Shown here: piece by piece, positions 53,108 through 61,595 of the stretch
How positions within the stretch are numbered: position 1 is the stretch's first letter
Layout: every line of letters begins with the position of its first letter
From: VMCP01 sp964408945
Lineage (GTDB): Bacteria; Bacteroidota; Bacteroidia; NS11-12g; UBA955
Length of the DNA stretch: 64,000 nt
Assembly: GCA_964408945.1 (NCBI GenBank)
Contig: CAYPBJ010000003.1
Location: forward strand, 1 to 64,000
Reading direction: 5' to 3'
The notes under the pieces: model-generated
The model's input: only the letters and a program-made list of their open reading frames with translations
Database searches by the model: none
Told to the model about the DNA's origin: nothing
Made by a program: the position numbers and the translations under genes

Positions 53108-53982
53108 CAAACAATATTTAAAACTTGTTCCTTAATCTGTTCTAATTTTTCTTTCATTCCTACAACCGCTTGCTGCATTGGAAAGAAATTACTTTTTACA
53201 CCCATGGTATTCATTTCCCGGCCCATTTCTTGGGATATAAAATTCAATTTCCTCCCTTTGGGTTCCAATTTCAACGACTGTTTGAAAAAATCAATGTGCT
53301 GCCCCAACCGCTGCTTCTCTTCGGCAATATCGTATTTATCCAAATAAATGAGAATTTCTTGTTCCAACCTATTCTGATCAATGGCATCTTGGGAAATATG
53401 TTCCAAAACATTCCCGTAAACTCGTTCTCTGATTGCCTCTCTTCTGTCGCCTTCATATCCCTCAACCACAAAAAGATCAGATTCGATGGAATTCAAAAAC
53501 TCCATCAATTTTTTGGCCGTGGCTTGACCTTCGGTCTGTCTAAACTTGTCCAACTCTAGAGCGGCCATCTTGGTTACATCAACAATGTGCTGTTTGGTTT
53601 CTGAGGATATTTCTCTCTCGCCCATTCCAATCAAATCAGGCAACTTCAATATTTCACGCATTGGATCGTGCAATTCAACACCCAACTCGTTCGATAAACT
53701 TTTAAGTGCGGTCAAATAATTTTGTGCCGCATCAAAATTGATCACTATTTCTTGGTTTTCGCTAGACGGCTTCAACCACTTTATCTGGTAAGTAACCGTC
53801 AAAGTTCCTCTTTCTAAAAGCTCTGATAACATTCGCCGTATTGGAGCATCTAAGTCAGCAAAAACTCTCGGCAATCTAATATCTGCCTCCAAGTATTTGC
53901 CATTCAATGATTTAATCTCACATGTGATCTTAACCGCCTCATTTTCAAATTGCGCCCTACCGAAACCGGTCATGCTCTTCAT
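53107..53982 (-). CDS. yicC: YicC-family endoribonuclease
   Basis: A 291-residue protein starting MKSMTGFGRAQFENEAVKIT, the signature of the YicC/YloC family, with LNGKYLEADIRLP and a C-terminal domain ending in MQQAVVGMKEKLEQIKEQVL. Family members are RNases acting on single-stranded or stalled RNA. A -7-like element just ahead makes the ATG at 54003 unlikely; 53994 or 53982 is the start. Its stop overlaps the ATG of the following secreted-protein gene by one base. Confidence 0.9.
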   Translation of the reverse strand: MKSMTGFGRAQFENEAVKITCEIKSLNGKYLEADIRLPRVFADLDAPIRRMLSELLERGTLTVTYQIKWLKPSSENQEIVINFDAAQNYLTALKSLSNELGVELHDPMREILKLPDLIGMGEREISSETKQHIVDVTKMAALELDKFRQTEGQATAKKLMEFLNSIESDLFVVEGYEGDRREAIRERVYGNVLEHISQDAIDQNRLEQEILIYLDKYDIAEEKQRLGQHIDFFKQSLKLEPKGRKLNFISQEMGREMNTMGVKSNFFPMQQAVVGMKEKLEQIKEQVLNIV

Positions 53983-54004
53983 CGTTACTGTCATAGGAAT
54001 CATT

Positions 54005-54012
54005 CGAAATTA
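54005..54012 (-). promoter_or_regulatory. -7 promoter-like element of yicC (TAATTTCG)
   Basis: On the minus strand TAATTTCG, the TTCG variant of the -7 consensus, lies one base before the ATG at 54003, ten before the ATG at 53994 and 22 before the ATG at 53982. This supports one of the internal starts. Confidence 0.35.
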
Positions 54013-54077
54013 TGCATTCCCATCGAATATATTCCACAGAATCAACGAATTTCACAGAAACTCCGTTCTTAATTGGT

Positions 54078-54085
54078 TAATTTTG
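54078..54085 (+). promoter_or_regulatory. -7 promoter element of the M28 peptidase (TAATTTTG)
   Basis: TAATTTTG is followed by TAAT and then the ATG at 54090: a four-base gap that predicts a leaderless transcript. No -33 TTTG is evident. Confidence 0.5.
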
Positions 54086-54089
54086 TAAT

Positions 54090-55079
54090 ATGTTTGCTCG
54101 GAAACTGTTTCTCTGGGGTATGCCCTTAGCGCTCACCTTCACCGCCTGCACCAACAACACTAAATCTGTCGAATCTCCTGAAATTCCAAAACTCCTTTCG
54201 GATGTCAAATCAAATTTCAGCCAAGACTCCGCCTTTTCATACATTCAGAGACAAGTTTCGTTTGGCTATAGAATTCCTGGAACTCCCGAACATTTAAATT
54301 GCGCCAACTGGTTATTCAGCGAATTACAGAGGCACGGAACCTCAGCACAAATCCAAAAAGGCTCAGCCACCACTTTCGATGGTAAAAAGATTCCGGTTTA
54401 CAATATCATTGGCAGCATCAATCCCCAAGCAAAAAAACGCATTTTATTTGCAGCCCACTGGGATACTCGCCCTTTTGCAGATCAAGATGCAAATAATAAA
54501 TCACAACCCATATCAGGAGCAAACGATGGCGCCAGCGGCGTAGGCGTTTTACTTGAATTGGCAAGAAACCTCAAACAACAACCTGCTGATAGTACCATTG
54601 GCATTGATATTATTTTCTTCGACGCCGAAGATTGGGGCAAATCAGAGGTTGAAAACTCCTTCTGCTTAGGTAGTCAATATTGGGCAAAAAATCTTCACAA
54701 ACCAAACTATACCGCCAATTTTGGCGTCCTCCTTGACATGGTAGGTGGTAAAAATGCTCAATTTCTGTGGGAAGGCAACAGCAATGAATGGGGTAATTTT
54801 GCGCTCTCACACATTTGGACCATCGCTCAGGAACTGGGTCACTCAAACTACTTCCTAACACAAACTACGGGTGCAATTATTGATGATCATTTTTATGTGC
54901 ATCAAGGAACCAACATACCAATGATTGATATCATTGATTACAATTCTCAACGAGGTTTTCCCGAAACTTGGCATACCCTCAATGACAACATTGAAAACAT
55001 CGACAAAAACACTCTCAAAGCGGTGGGTTCTACCCTTGAAAATCTAGTTCACACACCCCCAACAAGCATACACTACTAA
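54090..55079 (+). CDS. M28-family peptidase / glutaminyl-cyclase-like lipoprotein
   Basis: A 329-residue exported protein, probably a lipoprotein (Cys20 in LTFTACTNN, a loose lipobox). The metal-site pattern is LFAAHWDTRPFAD (His123, Asp125), SGANDGASGVG (Asp146), FFDAEDWG (Glu180-Asp181), an IIDDHFY motif and a late WHTLNDN. This is the di-zinc peptidase fold used both by M28 aminopeptidases and by glutaminyl cyclases; the DDH and WHT motifs lean towards the cyclase-like branch. Its TAA overlaps the ATG of bshB1 (TAATG), so the two are cotranslated. Confidence 0.82.
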   Translation: MFARKLFLWGMPLALTFTACTNNTKSVESPEIPKLLSDVKSNFSQDSAFSYIQRQVSFGYRIPGTPEHLNCANWLFSELQRHGTSAQIQKGSATTFDGKKIPVYNIIGSINPQAKKRILFAAHWDTRPFADQDANNKSQPISGANDGASGVGVLLELARNLKQQPADSTIGIDIIFFDAEDWGKSEVENSFCLGSQYWAKNLHKPNYTANFGVLLDMVGGKNAQFLWEGNSNEWGNFALSHIWTIAQELGHSNYFLTQTTGAIIDDHFYVHQGTNIPMIDIIDYNSQRGFPETWHTLNDNIENIDKNTLKAVGSTLENLVHTPPTSIHY

Positions 55080-55801
55080 TGAACGTTGATATTCTAGCCT
55101 TCGGTGCTCACCCAGATGATGTTGAATTGTCGTGCAGTGGCACTTTGATTAAAAGCATCAAAAGTGGCAAAACCGTTGGACTGATTGATCTAACACGCGG
55201 CGAATTAGGCAGTCGAGGTACCGCTGAAATTCGCGATATAGAAGGCCAAAATAGCGCAAAAATCATGGGGGCTTTATTTCGCAAGGCGCTCACTTTTCAA
55301 GATGGTTTTTTTGAAACCAACGAAGAAAGTTTGTTGAAAATCATTCAAATTATCAGAACCCATAAACCCGAAATACTATTAGCCAATACTCCTTCCGACA
55401 GACACCCTGACCATGGTAGAGGCTCAGAATTGGTAAAAAGAGCTAGTTTTTTGGCCGGTTTGAATAAGATCCAAACCATTGGCGATAACGGCGAAATGCA
55501 AAATCCACACAGACCAAAATCCGTATACTTTTATATCCAAGATAGACATCTTCAACCTCATTTTGTGGTTGATATTTCCAATGAATTCAATCAAAAAGTA
55601 AATTGCATCAAAGCCTTCAAAAGCCAATTTTATGACCCCAACAGCAATGAACCCGAAACACCCATCAGCAGTGAAGAGTTTTGGAATTTTATAGAAGGTC
55701 GCGCGCGCGAATTTGGCAGACCCATTTCTGCAAAATATGGCGAAGGCTTCATCTCCGAAAAAGGTCTTTTGGGAGTAAATCAACTGTTTGATATATTTTA
55801 A
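55079..55801 (+). CDS. bshB1: Bacillithiol biosynthesis deacetylase BshB1
   Basis: A 240-residue PIG-L-fold zinc deacetylase that removes acetyl from GlcNAc-malate in bacillithiol synthesis. The motifs are GAHPDDVELSCSGT near the N-terminus, LTRGELGSRGT, the NTPSDRHPDHGRGS region and FVVDISNEFNQKV. The EFNQK spacing and RGELGSRGT loop match the BshB1 type. bshA and bshC are not in the window. It is joined to the M28 gene by a one-base overlap. Confidence 0.9.
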   Translation: MNVDILAFGAHPDDVELSCSGTLIKSIKSGKTVGLIDLTRGELGSRGTAEIRDIEGQNSAKIMGALFRKALTFQDGFFETNEESLLKIIQIIRTHKPEILLANTPSDRHPDHGRGSELVKRASFLAGLNKIQTIGDNGEMQNPHRPKSVYFYIQDRHLQPHFVVDISNEFNQKVNCIKAFKSQFYDPNSNEPETPISSEEFWNFIEGRAREFGRPISAKYGEGFISEKGLLGVNQLFDIF

Positions 55802-55817
55802 TTTAACTTTCGTTTAT

Positions 55818-55825
55818 TAACTTCG
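55818..55825 (+). promoter_or_regulatory. -7 promoter element of the vWA-like gene (TAACTTCG)
   Basis: TAACTTCG followed by CTTT and the ATG at 55830, a four-base gap. It is a TAnnTTCG variant identical to the element at 41641-41648. Confidence 0.45.
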
Positions 55826-55829
55826 CTTT

Positions 55830-57188
55830 ATGCTCTCTCGATTTTTCTTTGCTCTTGCTCTTTTGATGAGCCCCTCAATTTGGGCGCAAAAGATCAGTAC
55901 AGAGAAACTAAGTAGAATAAAACCCATCGTCATTCAAGAGCACCCAACTGAAAAGGAAGACAACGTAATCTTCCTTCCCATGTACTTTTCGTCTTCCCAC
56001 TTTTTAGACCCTAACATCAAATTCACCGTACCAAAAGGCAAAGCCGTTATGAGTGTGCATTTGGTCTATACCCGTTTTCGAGTGGTGGATACCTTCGATC
56101 AGAGCAGTTTAAATAAAAAGCGCTTTGATAATTTGTATAAAGTAGCTCCTCAATTGTTTGACAGCGACTCCATTGTTTGGAGAGTTTTTGAACAGAAAAA
56201 AGCCAAAACCGAAAAGGATGCACGCAGTATGTACCACGGATTTGTGATTTTTTTGCGTGAGCCACCCAAAACTGAAGATGTTAGCAAAGAAATCAACCTC
56301 CTGTATAGAATTTTGATGGATTTTAAGGATACAGTCATTTCAGTTCCTGATCAGATTTTATATAAAAAGCGCAAGCGTTATGTAGAAACGGGCAGATATC
56401 TACCGCGTAGCTATGCCAAAATGAAAGAAGGGATTCGCTATGAAAGTAGGTCAATTTGGTTCAGAGAGCCTGAAACTCGCATGGTGATTGATAGCGTTCC
56501 AAGAAAAACCATTAAAGGTTATAAGAAGAAAGTAGGTATGTACAACGGTAATCTCCTCAGAAACACCCACGAATTCGATGCACTTTCAAACAAAAAATAT
56601 ACTGGCAAATGGCTTGTTGTAGCTGATGTAACTGGATCCATGGCGCCGTTTAACGCACAGGTTTTAGCTTTTATCAGACAGAATCAAGACCTAAGGCAAA
56701 AGTCAAACTTTTCCTTCTTTAATGACGGAGATGGTGCGCCACAAATGATCAAAAGAATAGGATCATCAGGGGGTATTTACACTTGCAACAACAATCATTT
56801 CGACAGCATTTATAAAACCGTGACTTTAGCCATGAAAAACGGCAACGGCGGAGATATCCCCGAAAATAATATAGAAGCTGTTCTTGTTTCACTCAAAAAA
56901 TGGGAAAATGTTGACACTGTACTCATGATAGCAGATGCTAAAGCGCCCATCAAAGATTATTCCCTCATTCAATATCTAAAAAAACCAGTGAGTATATTAC
57001 TGTGCGGCGATGTGAATGGCAACGTTCCCCTTGATTATTGGAATTTGGCCCTTAAAACCGGCGGCTCAATTTTGAGGTCAGACGGTGAAATTAGAAACCT
57101 AAAACGCATTAAACCAGGAGATATTATTGAATTAGGGAAATACACCTACAAGTTGACTCCAATGGGCTTGATTCTTGTCAACGATTAA
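55830..57188 (+). CDS. Secreted protein with a von Willebrand A-like domain
   Basis: A 452-residue protein with a signal peptide (MLSRFFFALALLMSPSIWA). The first half (about 20-250) is basic and has no recognised domain. The second half, from about 258, begins KWLVVADVTGSMAPFNAQVL, with Asp266, Thr268 and Ser270 placed like a vWA metal-ion site (DxTxS form). LRQKSNFSFFNDGDGAPQMI and GNGGDIPENNIEAVL follow, the latter as in the second metal-binding loop, then VDTVLMIADAKAP (third strand). So the fold is probably vWA, which mediates ligand or protein binding. It lies downstream of bshB1 with its own promoter. Role unknown. Confidence 0.7.
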   Translation: MLSRFFFALALLMSPSIWAQKISTEKLSRIKPIVIQEHPTEKEDNVIFLPMYFSSSHFLDPNIKFTVPKGKAVMSVHLVYTRFRVVDTFDQSSLNKKRFDNLYKVAPQLFDSDSIVWRVFEQKKAKTEKDARSMYHGFVIFLREPPKTEDVSKEINLLYRILMDFKDTVISVPDQILYKKRKRYVETGRYLPRSYAKMKEGIRYESRSIWFREPETRMVIDSVPRKTIKGYKKKVGMYNGNLLRNTHEFDALSNKKYTGKWLVVADVTGSMAPFNAQVLAFIRQNQDLRQKSNFSFFNDGDGAPQMIKRIGSSGGIYTCNNNHFDSIYKTVTLAMKNGNGGDIPENNIEAVLVSLKKWENVDTVLMIADAKAPIKDYSLIQYLKKPVSILLCGDVNGNVPLDYWNLALKTGGSILRSDGEIRNLKRIKPGDIIELGKYTYKLTPMGLILVND

Positions 57189-57241
57189 ACATTGCTTCTG
57201 ACTTTTGTAATAAAATCGTAGTTTGAGCCGGTATCATTATC

Positions 57242-57249
57242 TAATTTTG
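57242..57249 (+). promoter_or_regulatory. -7 promoter element of the flavoprotein gene (TAATTTTG)
   Basis: TAATTTTG followed by CACC and the ATG at 57254, a four-base gap. A TTTG at 57222-57225 is only 16 bases upstream, somewhat short for a -33 element. Confidence 0.55.
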
Positions 57250-57253
57250 CACC

Positions 57254-58267
57254 ATGATTGAAACCGATATCCTCATTATTGGTGCCGGACCTGTTGGACT
57301 TTTCACCGTTTTCGAAGCGGGACTTCTAAAACTTCGTTGCCACATTATTGACGTGCTCCCTCAACCTGGCGGACAATTATCGGAAATTTATCCCAAGAAA
57401 CCCATCTACGACATCCCTGGCTTCCCTGAAGTGTTAGCCGGTGACTTGATTGATAATTTAATCAAACAAATTGAACCGTTTAAGCCCACCTACACCTTAG
57501 GCGAAAAAGCAGTATCGATAGAAAAACACGATGATTTTAATTTCATTGTGACCACTGATTCTGGAAAGCAGCACAAAGCGCCAAACATATTTATTGCCGG
57601 TGGCTTAGGCGTTTTTGAACCGCGTAAACCACCTATTTCAAACATCAACGAACTCGAAAACAAGGGCGTTGATTACATGGTTCGCGACCCAGAAAAATAC
57701 AGAAATAAAAACATCGTGATTGCCGGTGGTGGTGACAGTGCCTTAGATTGGACCATTTTCCTGAAAGACGTAGCAAAATCTGTAACCATTGTTCATCGAA
57801 GCGGAGAATTTAGAGGCCACCTCGATTCTGTTCAAAAAGTCATTGATTCCAGTGAAAATGGGGAGCTCACACTTAAAACGTACTCTGAAGTTACTTCGTT
57901 AAAAGCAGACGAAAACGGAAATTTAATTTCTGTAGGTTTGACCATCAAAGATCAACCCGACACCCTTTGGATTGACACAGATTACTTCTTGCCTTTGTTT
58001 GGACTTTCACCCAAATTGGGTCCCATTGCAGACTGGAAATTAAACATAGACAAAAACGCCATTGCAGTGAACACTATTGATTATTCCACCAACATTCAAG
58101 GAATTTATGCAGTGGGAGACATCAACACCTATGAAGGTAAATTAAAATTAATTCTTTGTGGATTCCATGAAACAACCATCGCTGTGCAAAGTGCTTTTAA
58201 ACGCATTTATCCAGACAAAAAATTGGTTCTGAAATACACCACCGTAAACGGAGTAAATGGTTTTTAA
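57254..58267 (+). CDS. Ferredoxin-NADP reductase-like flavoprotein (TrxB-like fold)
   Basis: A 337-residue FAD/NAD(P)-binding oxidoreductase. FAD site IIGAGPVGLFTVFEAG near the N-terminus, then QPGGQLSEIYPKKPIYDIPG, a second dinucleotide motif IAGGGDSALDWTIFLKD, and the FAD-ribityl-like block IYAVGDINTYEGKLKLI. There is no CxxC redox pair, which separates it from thioredoxin reductase and fits the YumC-type ferredoxin/flavodoxin-NADP reductases. The ferredoxin partner is not in the window. mtgA follows six bases after its stop. Confidence 0.88.
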   Translation: MIETDILIIGAGPVGLFTVFEAGLLKLRCHIIDVLPQPGGQLSEIYPKKPIYDIPGFPEVLAGDLIDNLIKQIEPFKPTYTLGEKAVSIEKHDDFNFIVTTDSGKQHKAPNIFIAGGLGVFEPRKPPISNINELENKGVDYMVRDPEKYRNKNIVIAGGGDSALDWTIFLKDVAKSVTIVHRSGEFRGHLDSVQKVIDSSENGELTLKTYSEVTSLKADENGNLISVGLTIKDQPDTLWIDTDYFLPLFGLSPKLGPIADWKLNIDKNAIAVNTIDYSTNIQGIYAVGDINTYEGKLKLILCGFHETTIAVQSAFKRIYPDKKLVLKYTTVNGVNGF

Positions 58268-58273
58268 ATACCT

Positions 58274-58918
58274 ATGATCAAACGCATTTTTAAATTCTTA
58301 ATTACACTTTGGCTCATCAGTTTATTGCCTGTAATTCTGTATAAATGGATCAATCCACCGTTTACATTGATTCAGTGGTCTCAAAGTGACCTGCATACCT
58401 ATGATGGAGAATGGATGGACATAGAGCAAATTCCTGATCACTTCGAATTAGCTGCTTTGGCAGGAGAAGATCAGCTGTTTTTTGATCACAGCGGGTTTGA
58501 CTTTAAGGCTATTTCCAACGCCGTAAAACACAATGCCCAAGGCAAACGCATCAGAGGTGGCAGCACCATTTCTCAGCAAACCGCAAAAAATGTCTTTTGC
58601 TGGGAGGGACGCAGTTACTTAAGAAAAGCCATTGAAGCATATTACACGCTTTGGATAGAATTAATTTGGGGCAAAAAAAGAATTTTGGAAGTTTATTTAA
58701 ACGTCATTGAGATGGGTCGAGGTGCATTTGGAATTGATGAGGCAGCCCATTATTACTACAATAAAAGCGGCACTGAGCTGAGCAGAAAACAAAGCATTGC
58801 CATTATCTCCATGCTTCCTTGTCCAAGAACTTGCGGAAAAAACCACCCACTTGCTCGCAGAAGACAATATCTCATCGATATTGCCATGAGAAAATATGGA
58901 CTTTCCTTAAAATATTGA
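58274..58918 (+). CDS. mtgA: Monofunctional biosynthetic peptidoglycan transglycosylase
   Basis: A 214-residue GT51 enzyme that polymerises lipid II glycan strands. One N-terminal membrane anchor (about 5-25), then the catalytic motifs AGEDQLFFDHSGFD (catalytic Glu in GEDQ), RGGSTISQQTAKN, KKRILEVYLNVIEMG and AAHYYYNKSGTEL. No transpeptidase domain, hence monofunctional. Complete and typical in length. Confidence 0.94.
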   Translation: MIKRIFKFLITLWLISLLPVILYKWINPPFTLIQWSQSDLHTYDGEWMDIEQIPDHFELAALAGEDQLFFDHSGFDFKAISNAVKHNAQGKRIRGGSTISQQTAKNVFCWEGRSYLRKAIEAYYTLWIELIWGKKRILEVYLNVIEMGRGAFGIDEAAHYYYNKSGTELSRKQSIAIISMLPCPRTCGKNHPLARRRQYLIDIAMRKYGLSLKY

Positions 58919-58966
58919 CCTACTCGGTTGATTAACCAAAATTCAGAGTATATCAAGAGTTTTGAT

Positions 58967-58974
58967 TAATTTTG
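58967..58974 (+). promoter_or_regulatory. -7 promoter element of efp (TAATTTTG)
   Basis: TAATTTTG is followed by CATAAT and the ATG at 58981, a six-base gap. This excludes the TTG within the element as a start. No matching -33 seen. Confidence 0.5.
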
Positions 58975-58980
58975 CATAAT

Positions 58981-59541
58981 ATGGCAACGACTCAAGATAT
59001 TTCTGTTGGGAATTTTATTCGCTTCAATGGAGAATTGGTTCAAATCATTGAATGGCAACACCGTACTCCAGGTAACTTGCGCGCATTCTATCAAGCTAAA
59101 ATGCGTCGTGTTAAAGATGGCAAATTAGCAGAAAATCGCTTCAGAAGCGGTGAATCTGTTGAAATAGTGCGTGTTGAAACCCATGAATTGCAATATTTAT
59201 ATGAAGAGGGCGATGCCTATGTTTGCATGAATAATGAAACCTATGACCAAATTCCAGTGGCAAAACACCTGTTTGGCGAGGGAGCAAAATTCATGAAAGA
59301 GGGAGATACCGTGATGATCGCTTTCGAAAGCGAAACTCCAATTTCTGCTGAACCACCAAACTATGCAATTTTAGAAATCACTTATACCGAGCCCGGTGTT
59401 AAAGGCGATACTGCAACCAATACTCTAAAACAAGCTACTGTAGAAGGTGGAGCTACAGTCATGGTTCCATTATTTGTAGATATCGGAGAAAAAATCAGAA
59501 TCGATACACGCAACGGATCTTACATGGAACGAGTGAAATAA
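58981..59541 (+). CDS. efp: Elongation factor P
   Basis: A 186-residue EF-P that relieves ribosome stalling at polyproline. Three beta-barrel domains are apparent: MATTQDISVGNFIRFNGE onwards, the central FMKEGDTVMIAFE region, and a C-terminal VPLFVDIGEKIRIDTRNGSY. The tip loop reads TPGNLRAF: Asn32 stands where E. coli has the modified Lys34 (PGKGQAF), and Arg34 lies two residues later. So neither the lysyl-lysine route nor a standard tip Arg is present. The start is the ATG at 58981 because the preceding TTG lies in the promoter. The agmatinase gene follows 8 bp downstream. Confidence 0.95.
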   Translation: MATTQDISVGNFIRFNGELVQIIEWQHRTPGNLRAFYQAKMRRVKDGKLAENRFRSGESVEIVRVETHELQYLYEEGDAYVCMNNETYDQIPVAKHLFGEGAKFMKEGDTVMIAFESETPISAEPPNYAILEITYTEPGVKGDTATNTLKQATVEGGATVMVPLFVDIGEKIRIDTRNGSYMERVK

Positions 59542-59549
59542 GTAGATTC

Positions 59550-60443
59550 ATGAAATTACTGTCCCCAGAAAAAGCGTTTCTCTCTCCTCCGGAAGAAGCT
59601 TTAACGCATCTAGAAAATTCCAAAATAGCCATACAACTGGTTCCGTACGAACACACCTCTAGCTATATTTCCGGTTCAAAATTAGGTCCTGAAGCCATTA
59701 TCAATGCGAGCCACTTTGTAGAATTCTACGATGAAGAATTAGACCGTGAAACATACAGAAACATAGGTTGTGCCACACTTGAACCTTTAGATTTTGGAAA
59801 TAATGTTGATGAAGATGCCATGAAAATCATCGAAAATCAAACCGATGAGCTCCTCAATCTAAACAAGTTTGTAGTTTCTCTTGGTGCCGAACATACTGTA
59901 ACGAATGGCTTTGTGCGATCGCACCTTAAAAAATACCCTAATCTTTCGGTTATTCAAATTGATGCGCATTCTGATTTGCGTCAAGCCTATCAAGGAAATC
60001 CCTATTCACATGCCAGTGTGATGGCCAGAATTCATGATATGAACGTCAATTTGGTACAAGTGGGTATTCGCGCTCAGTGTATAGAAGAAAGCAATCTGAT
60101 CAAATCATCAGACAATATTCATACTTGGTATGCGCACATGTTGGATGATCAGGATCATTGGATTGATGCTTGCATTGACAAACTCAGCGATCACGTGTAT
60201 GTAACCATTGATGCTGATGGTTTTGATCCTTCAGTTGCTCCCGCCGTTGGCACAGCCGAACCCGGCGGATTAACTTGGAAACAAGGAAATAAACTTCTCA
60301 AGCGCCTTTGCGAACGCAAAAAAATAGTTGGATTTGATATCGTTGAAATTGCCCCCCGTGAAATTGACCTCATTACAGAATTTACTATGGCGAAATTGTG
60401 TTACAAATTCTTGGGATACCTAGATACCAACAACCAAATTTAA
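59550..60443 (+). CDS. speB: Agmatinase (arginase-fold ureohydrolase)
   Basis: A 297-residue ureohydrolase that releases urea from agmatine to give putrescine, though arginase or guanidino-acid substrates cannot be ruled out. Metal ligands are in SLGAEHTVTNGF (His), QIDAHSDLRQAYQG (three ligands) and TIDADGFDPSVAP (two Asp). SHASVMARIHDM contains a conserved His. The spacing and AVGTAEPGGLTW match the agmatinase group. A cysteine desulfurase gene follows with a 14-bp gap. Confidence 0.85.
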   Translation: MKLLSPEKAFLSPPEEALTHLENSKIAIQLVPYEHTSSYISGSKLGPEAIINASHFVEFYDEELDRETYRNIGCATLEPLDFGNNVDEDAMKIIENQTDELLNLNKFVVSLGAEHTVTNGFVRSHLKKYPNLSVIQIDAHSDLRQAYQGNPYSHASVMARIHDMNVNLVQVGIRAQCIEESNLIKSSDNIHTWYAHMLDDQDHWIDACIDKLSDHVYVTIDADGFDPSVAPAVGTAEPGGLTWKQGNKLLKRLCERKKIVGFDIVEIAPREIDLITEFTMAKLCYKFLGYLDTNNQI

Positions 60444-60457
60444 CCCTTTATCAAAGC

Positions 60458-61594
60458 ATGAACGAAACACCCCGAATATACCTCGATAACGCCGCAACCA
60501 CCCCAATTGATCCGGTAGTAGTTGATACTATGGTAGAAGTAATGAAAAATCATTACGGAAACCCAAGTTCAACCCATGGACATGGTAGAAAAGTGAAAAC
60601 ACTCGTGGAAGAAAGTCGAGGTAAAGTCGCTTCATTGTTGAATTGCAAACCGTCTGAAATATTTTTCACCTCGGGTGGAACCGAAGCTGATAACCTTGCC
60701 ATACGTGGATCGGTTGCCAATTTAGGAATTGAAACCATCATTTCTTCACCCATTGAGCACCATGCTGTACTTCACACTGTAGAAGAATTAGCTCATCATG
60801 GTAAAGTGGAACTTAAAATGGTGAATGTTCTTCCTGACGGCCACATTGATATGGCACATCTGAATCAACTTCTTAGTGAATCAGGTAAGTCTTTGGTGAG
60901 TCTAATGCATGCCAATAACGAAATTGGAAACCTCATAGATATCGAGGCAGTTGGTGAACTAGTGCATAAACATGGAGGTGTTTTTCATTGCGATACAGTT
61001 CAAACCATGGGTCAATACACCTTTGATCTCAGCAAAAATTATGTTGATTTCATTTGTGGTGCAGCCCATAAATTCAATGGCCCCAAAGGCATTGGCTTCA
61101 TTTACATCAACAAATCAAATCACATTTCCCCTTTGATAACAGGAGGTGCTCAAGAGCGCGAAATGCGCGGCGGAACCGAAAATGTTTATGGAATAGTAGG
61201 TTTAGCAAAAGCTCTAGAGCTTTCATATGCAGAGGTTGATGCTAAAAAAGAAAAATTACAAGGCTTAAAAAGACATATGATTCAACGTCTGAAATCTGAA
61301 TTTCAAGACATTCAATTCAATGGAGATGCCGAAGGAAATTGCCTATATACAGTATTAAGCGTCTCATTTCCTCCTACTGAAACCGGAAATTTGCTTCTGT
61401 TTAATTTGGATTTAGTTGGAATCTCATGTTCAGGTGGAAGTGCTTGTTCAAGCGGTGCTACTGGTGGAAGTCACGTAATAAACACCATACGTCCTAACAA
61501 CAATAGAACCACCGTCAGATTCAGTTTTGGAAAGTTCAATACTATTGAAGACGTTGATGTTACCATTGAAAAGTTAAAAACTTGGTATAATTAA
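60458..61594 (+). CDS. Cysteine desulfurase (IscS/NifS-type)
   Basis: A 378-residue PLP enzyme that mobilises sulphur from cysteine for Fe-S clusters or thiolation. Visible are YLDNAATTPIDPVV near the N-terminus, FTSGGTEADNLAIRG, IEHHAVLHTVE, MHANNEIGNLIDIE, the PLP Lys in CGAAHKFNGPKGIGF, and the catalytic Cys loop SCSGGSACSSGATG near 320-330. The start at MNETPRIYLDNA is preceded by a 20-codon reading with no conserved sequence that overlaps the agmatinase gene. A queD-like gene follows with one base between stop and start. Confidence 0.93.
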   Translation: MNETPRIYLDNAATTPIDPVVVDTMVEVMKNHYGNPSSTHGHGRKVKTLVEESRGKVASLLNCKPSEIFFTSGGTEADNLAIRGSVANLGIETIISSPIEHHAVLHTVEELAHHGKVELKMVNVLPDGHIDMAHLNQLLSESGKSLVSLMHANNEIGNLIDIEAVGELVHKHGGVFHCDTVQTMGQYTFDLSKNYVDFICGAAHKFNGPKGIGFIYINKSNHISPLITGGAQEREMRGGTENVYGIVGLAKALELSYAEVDAKKEKLQGLKRHMIQRLKSEFQDIQFNGDAEGNCLYTVLSVSFPPTETGNLLLFNLDLVGISCSGGSACSSGATGGSHVINTIRPNNNRTTVRFSFGKFNTIEDVDVTIEKLKTWYN

Positions 61595-61595
61595 T

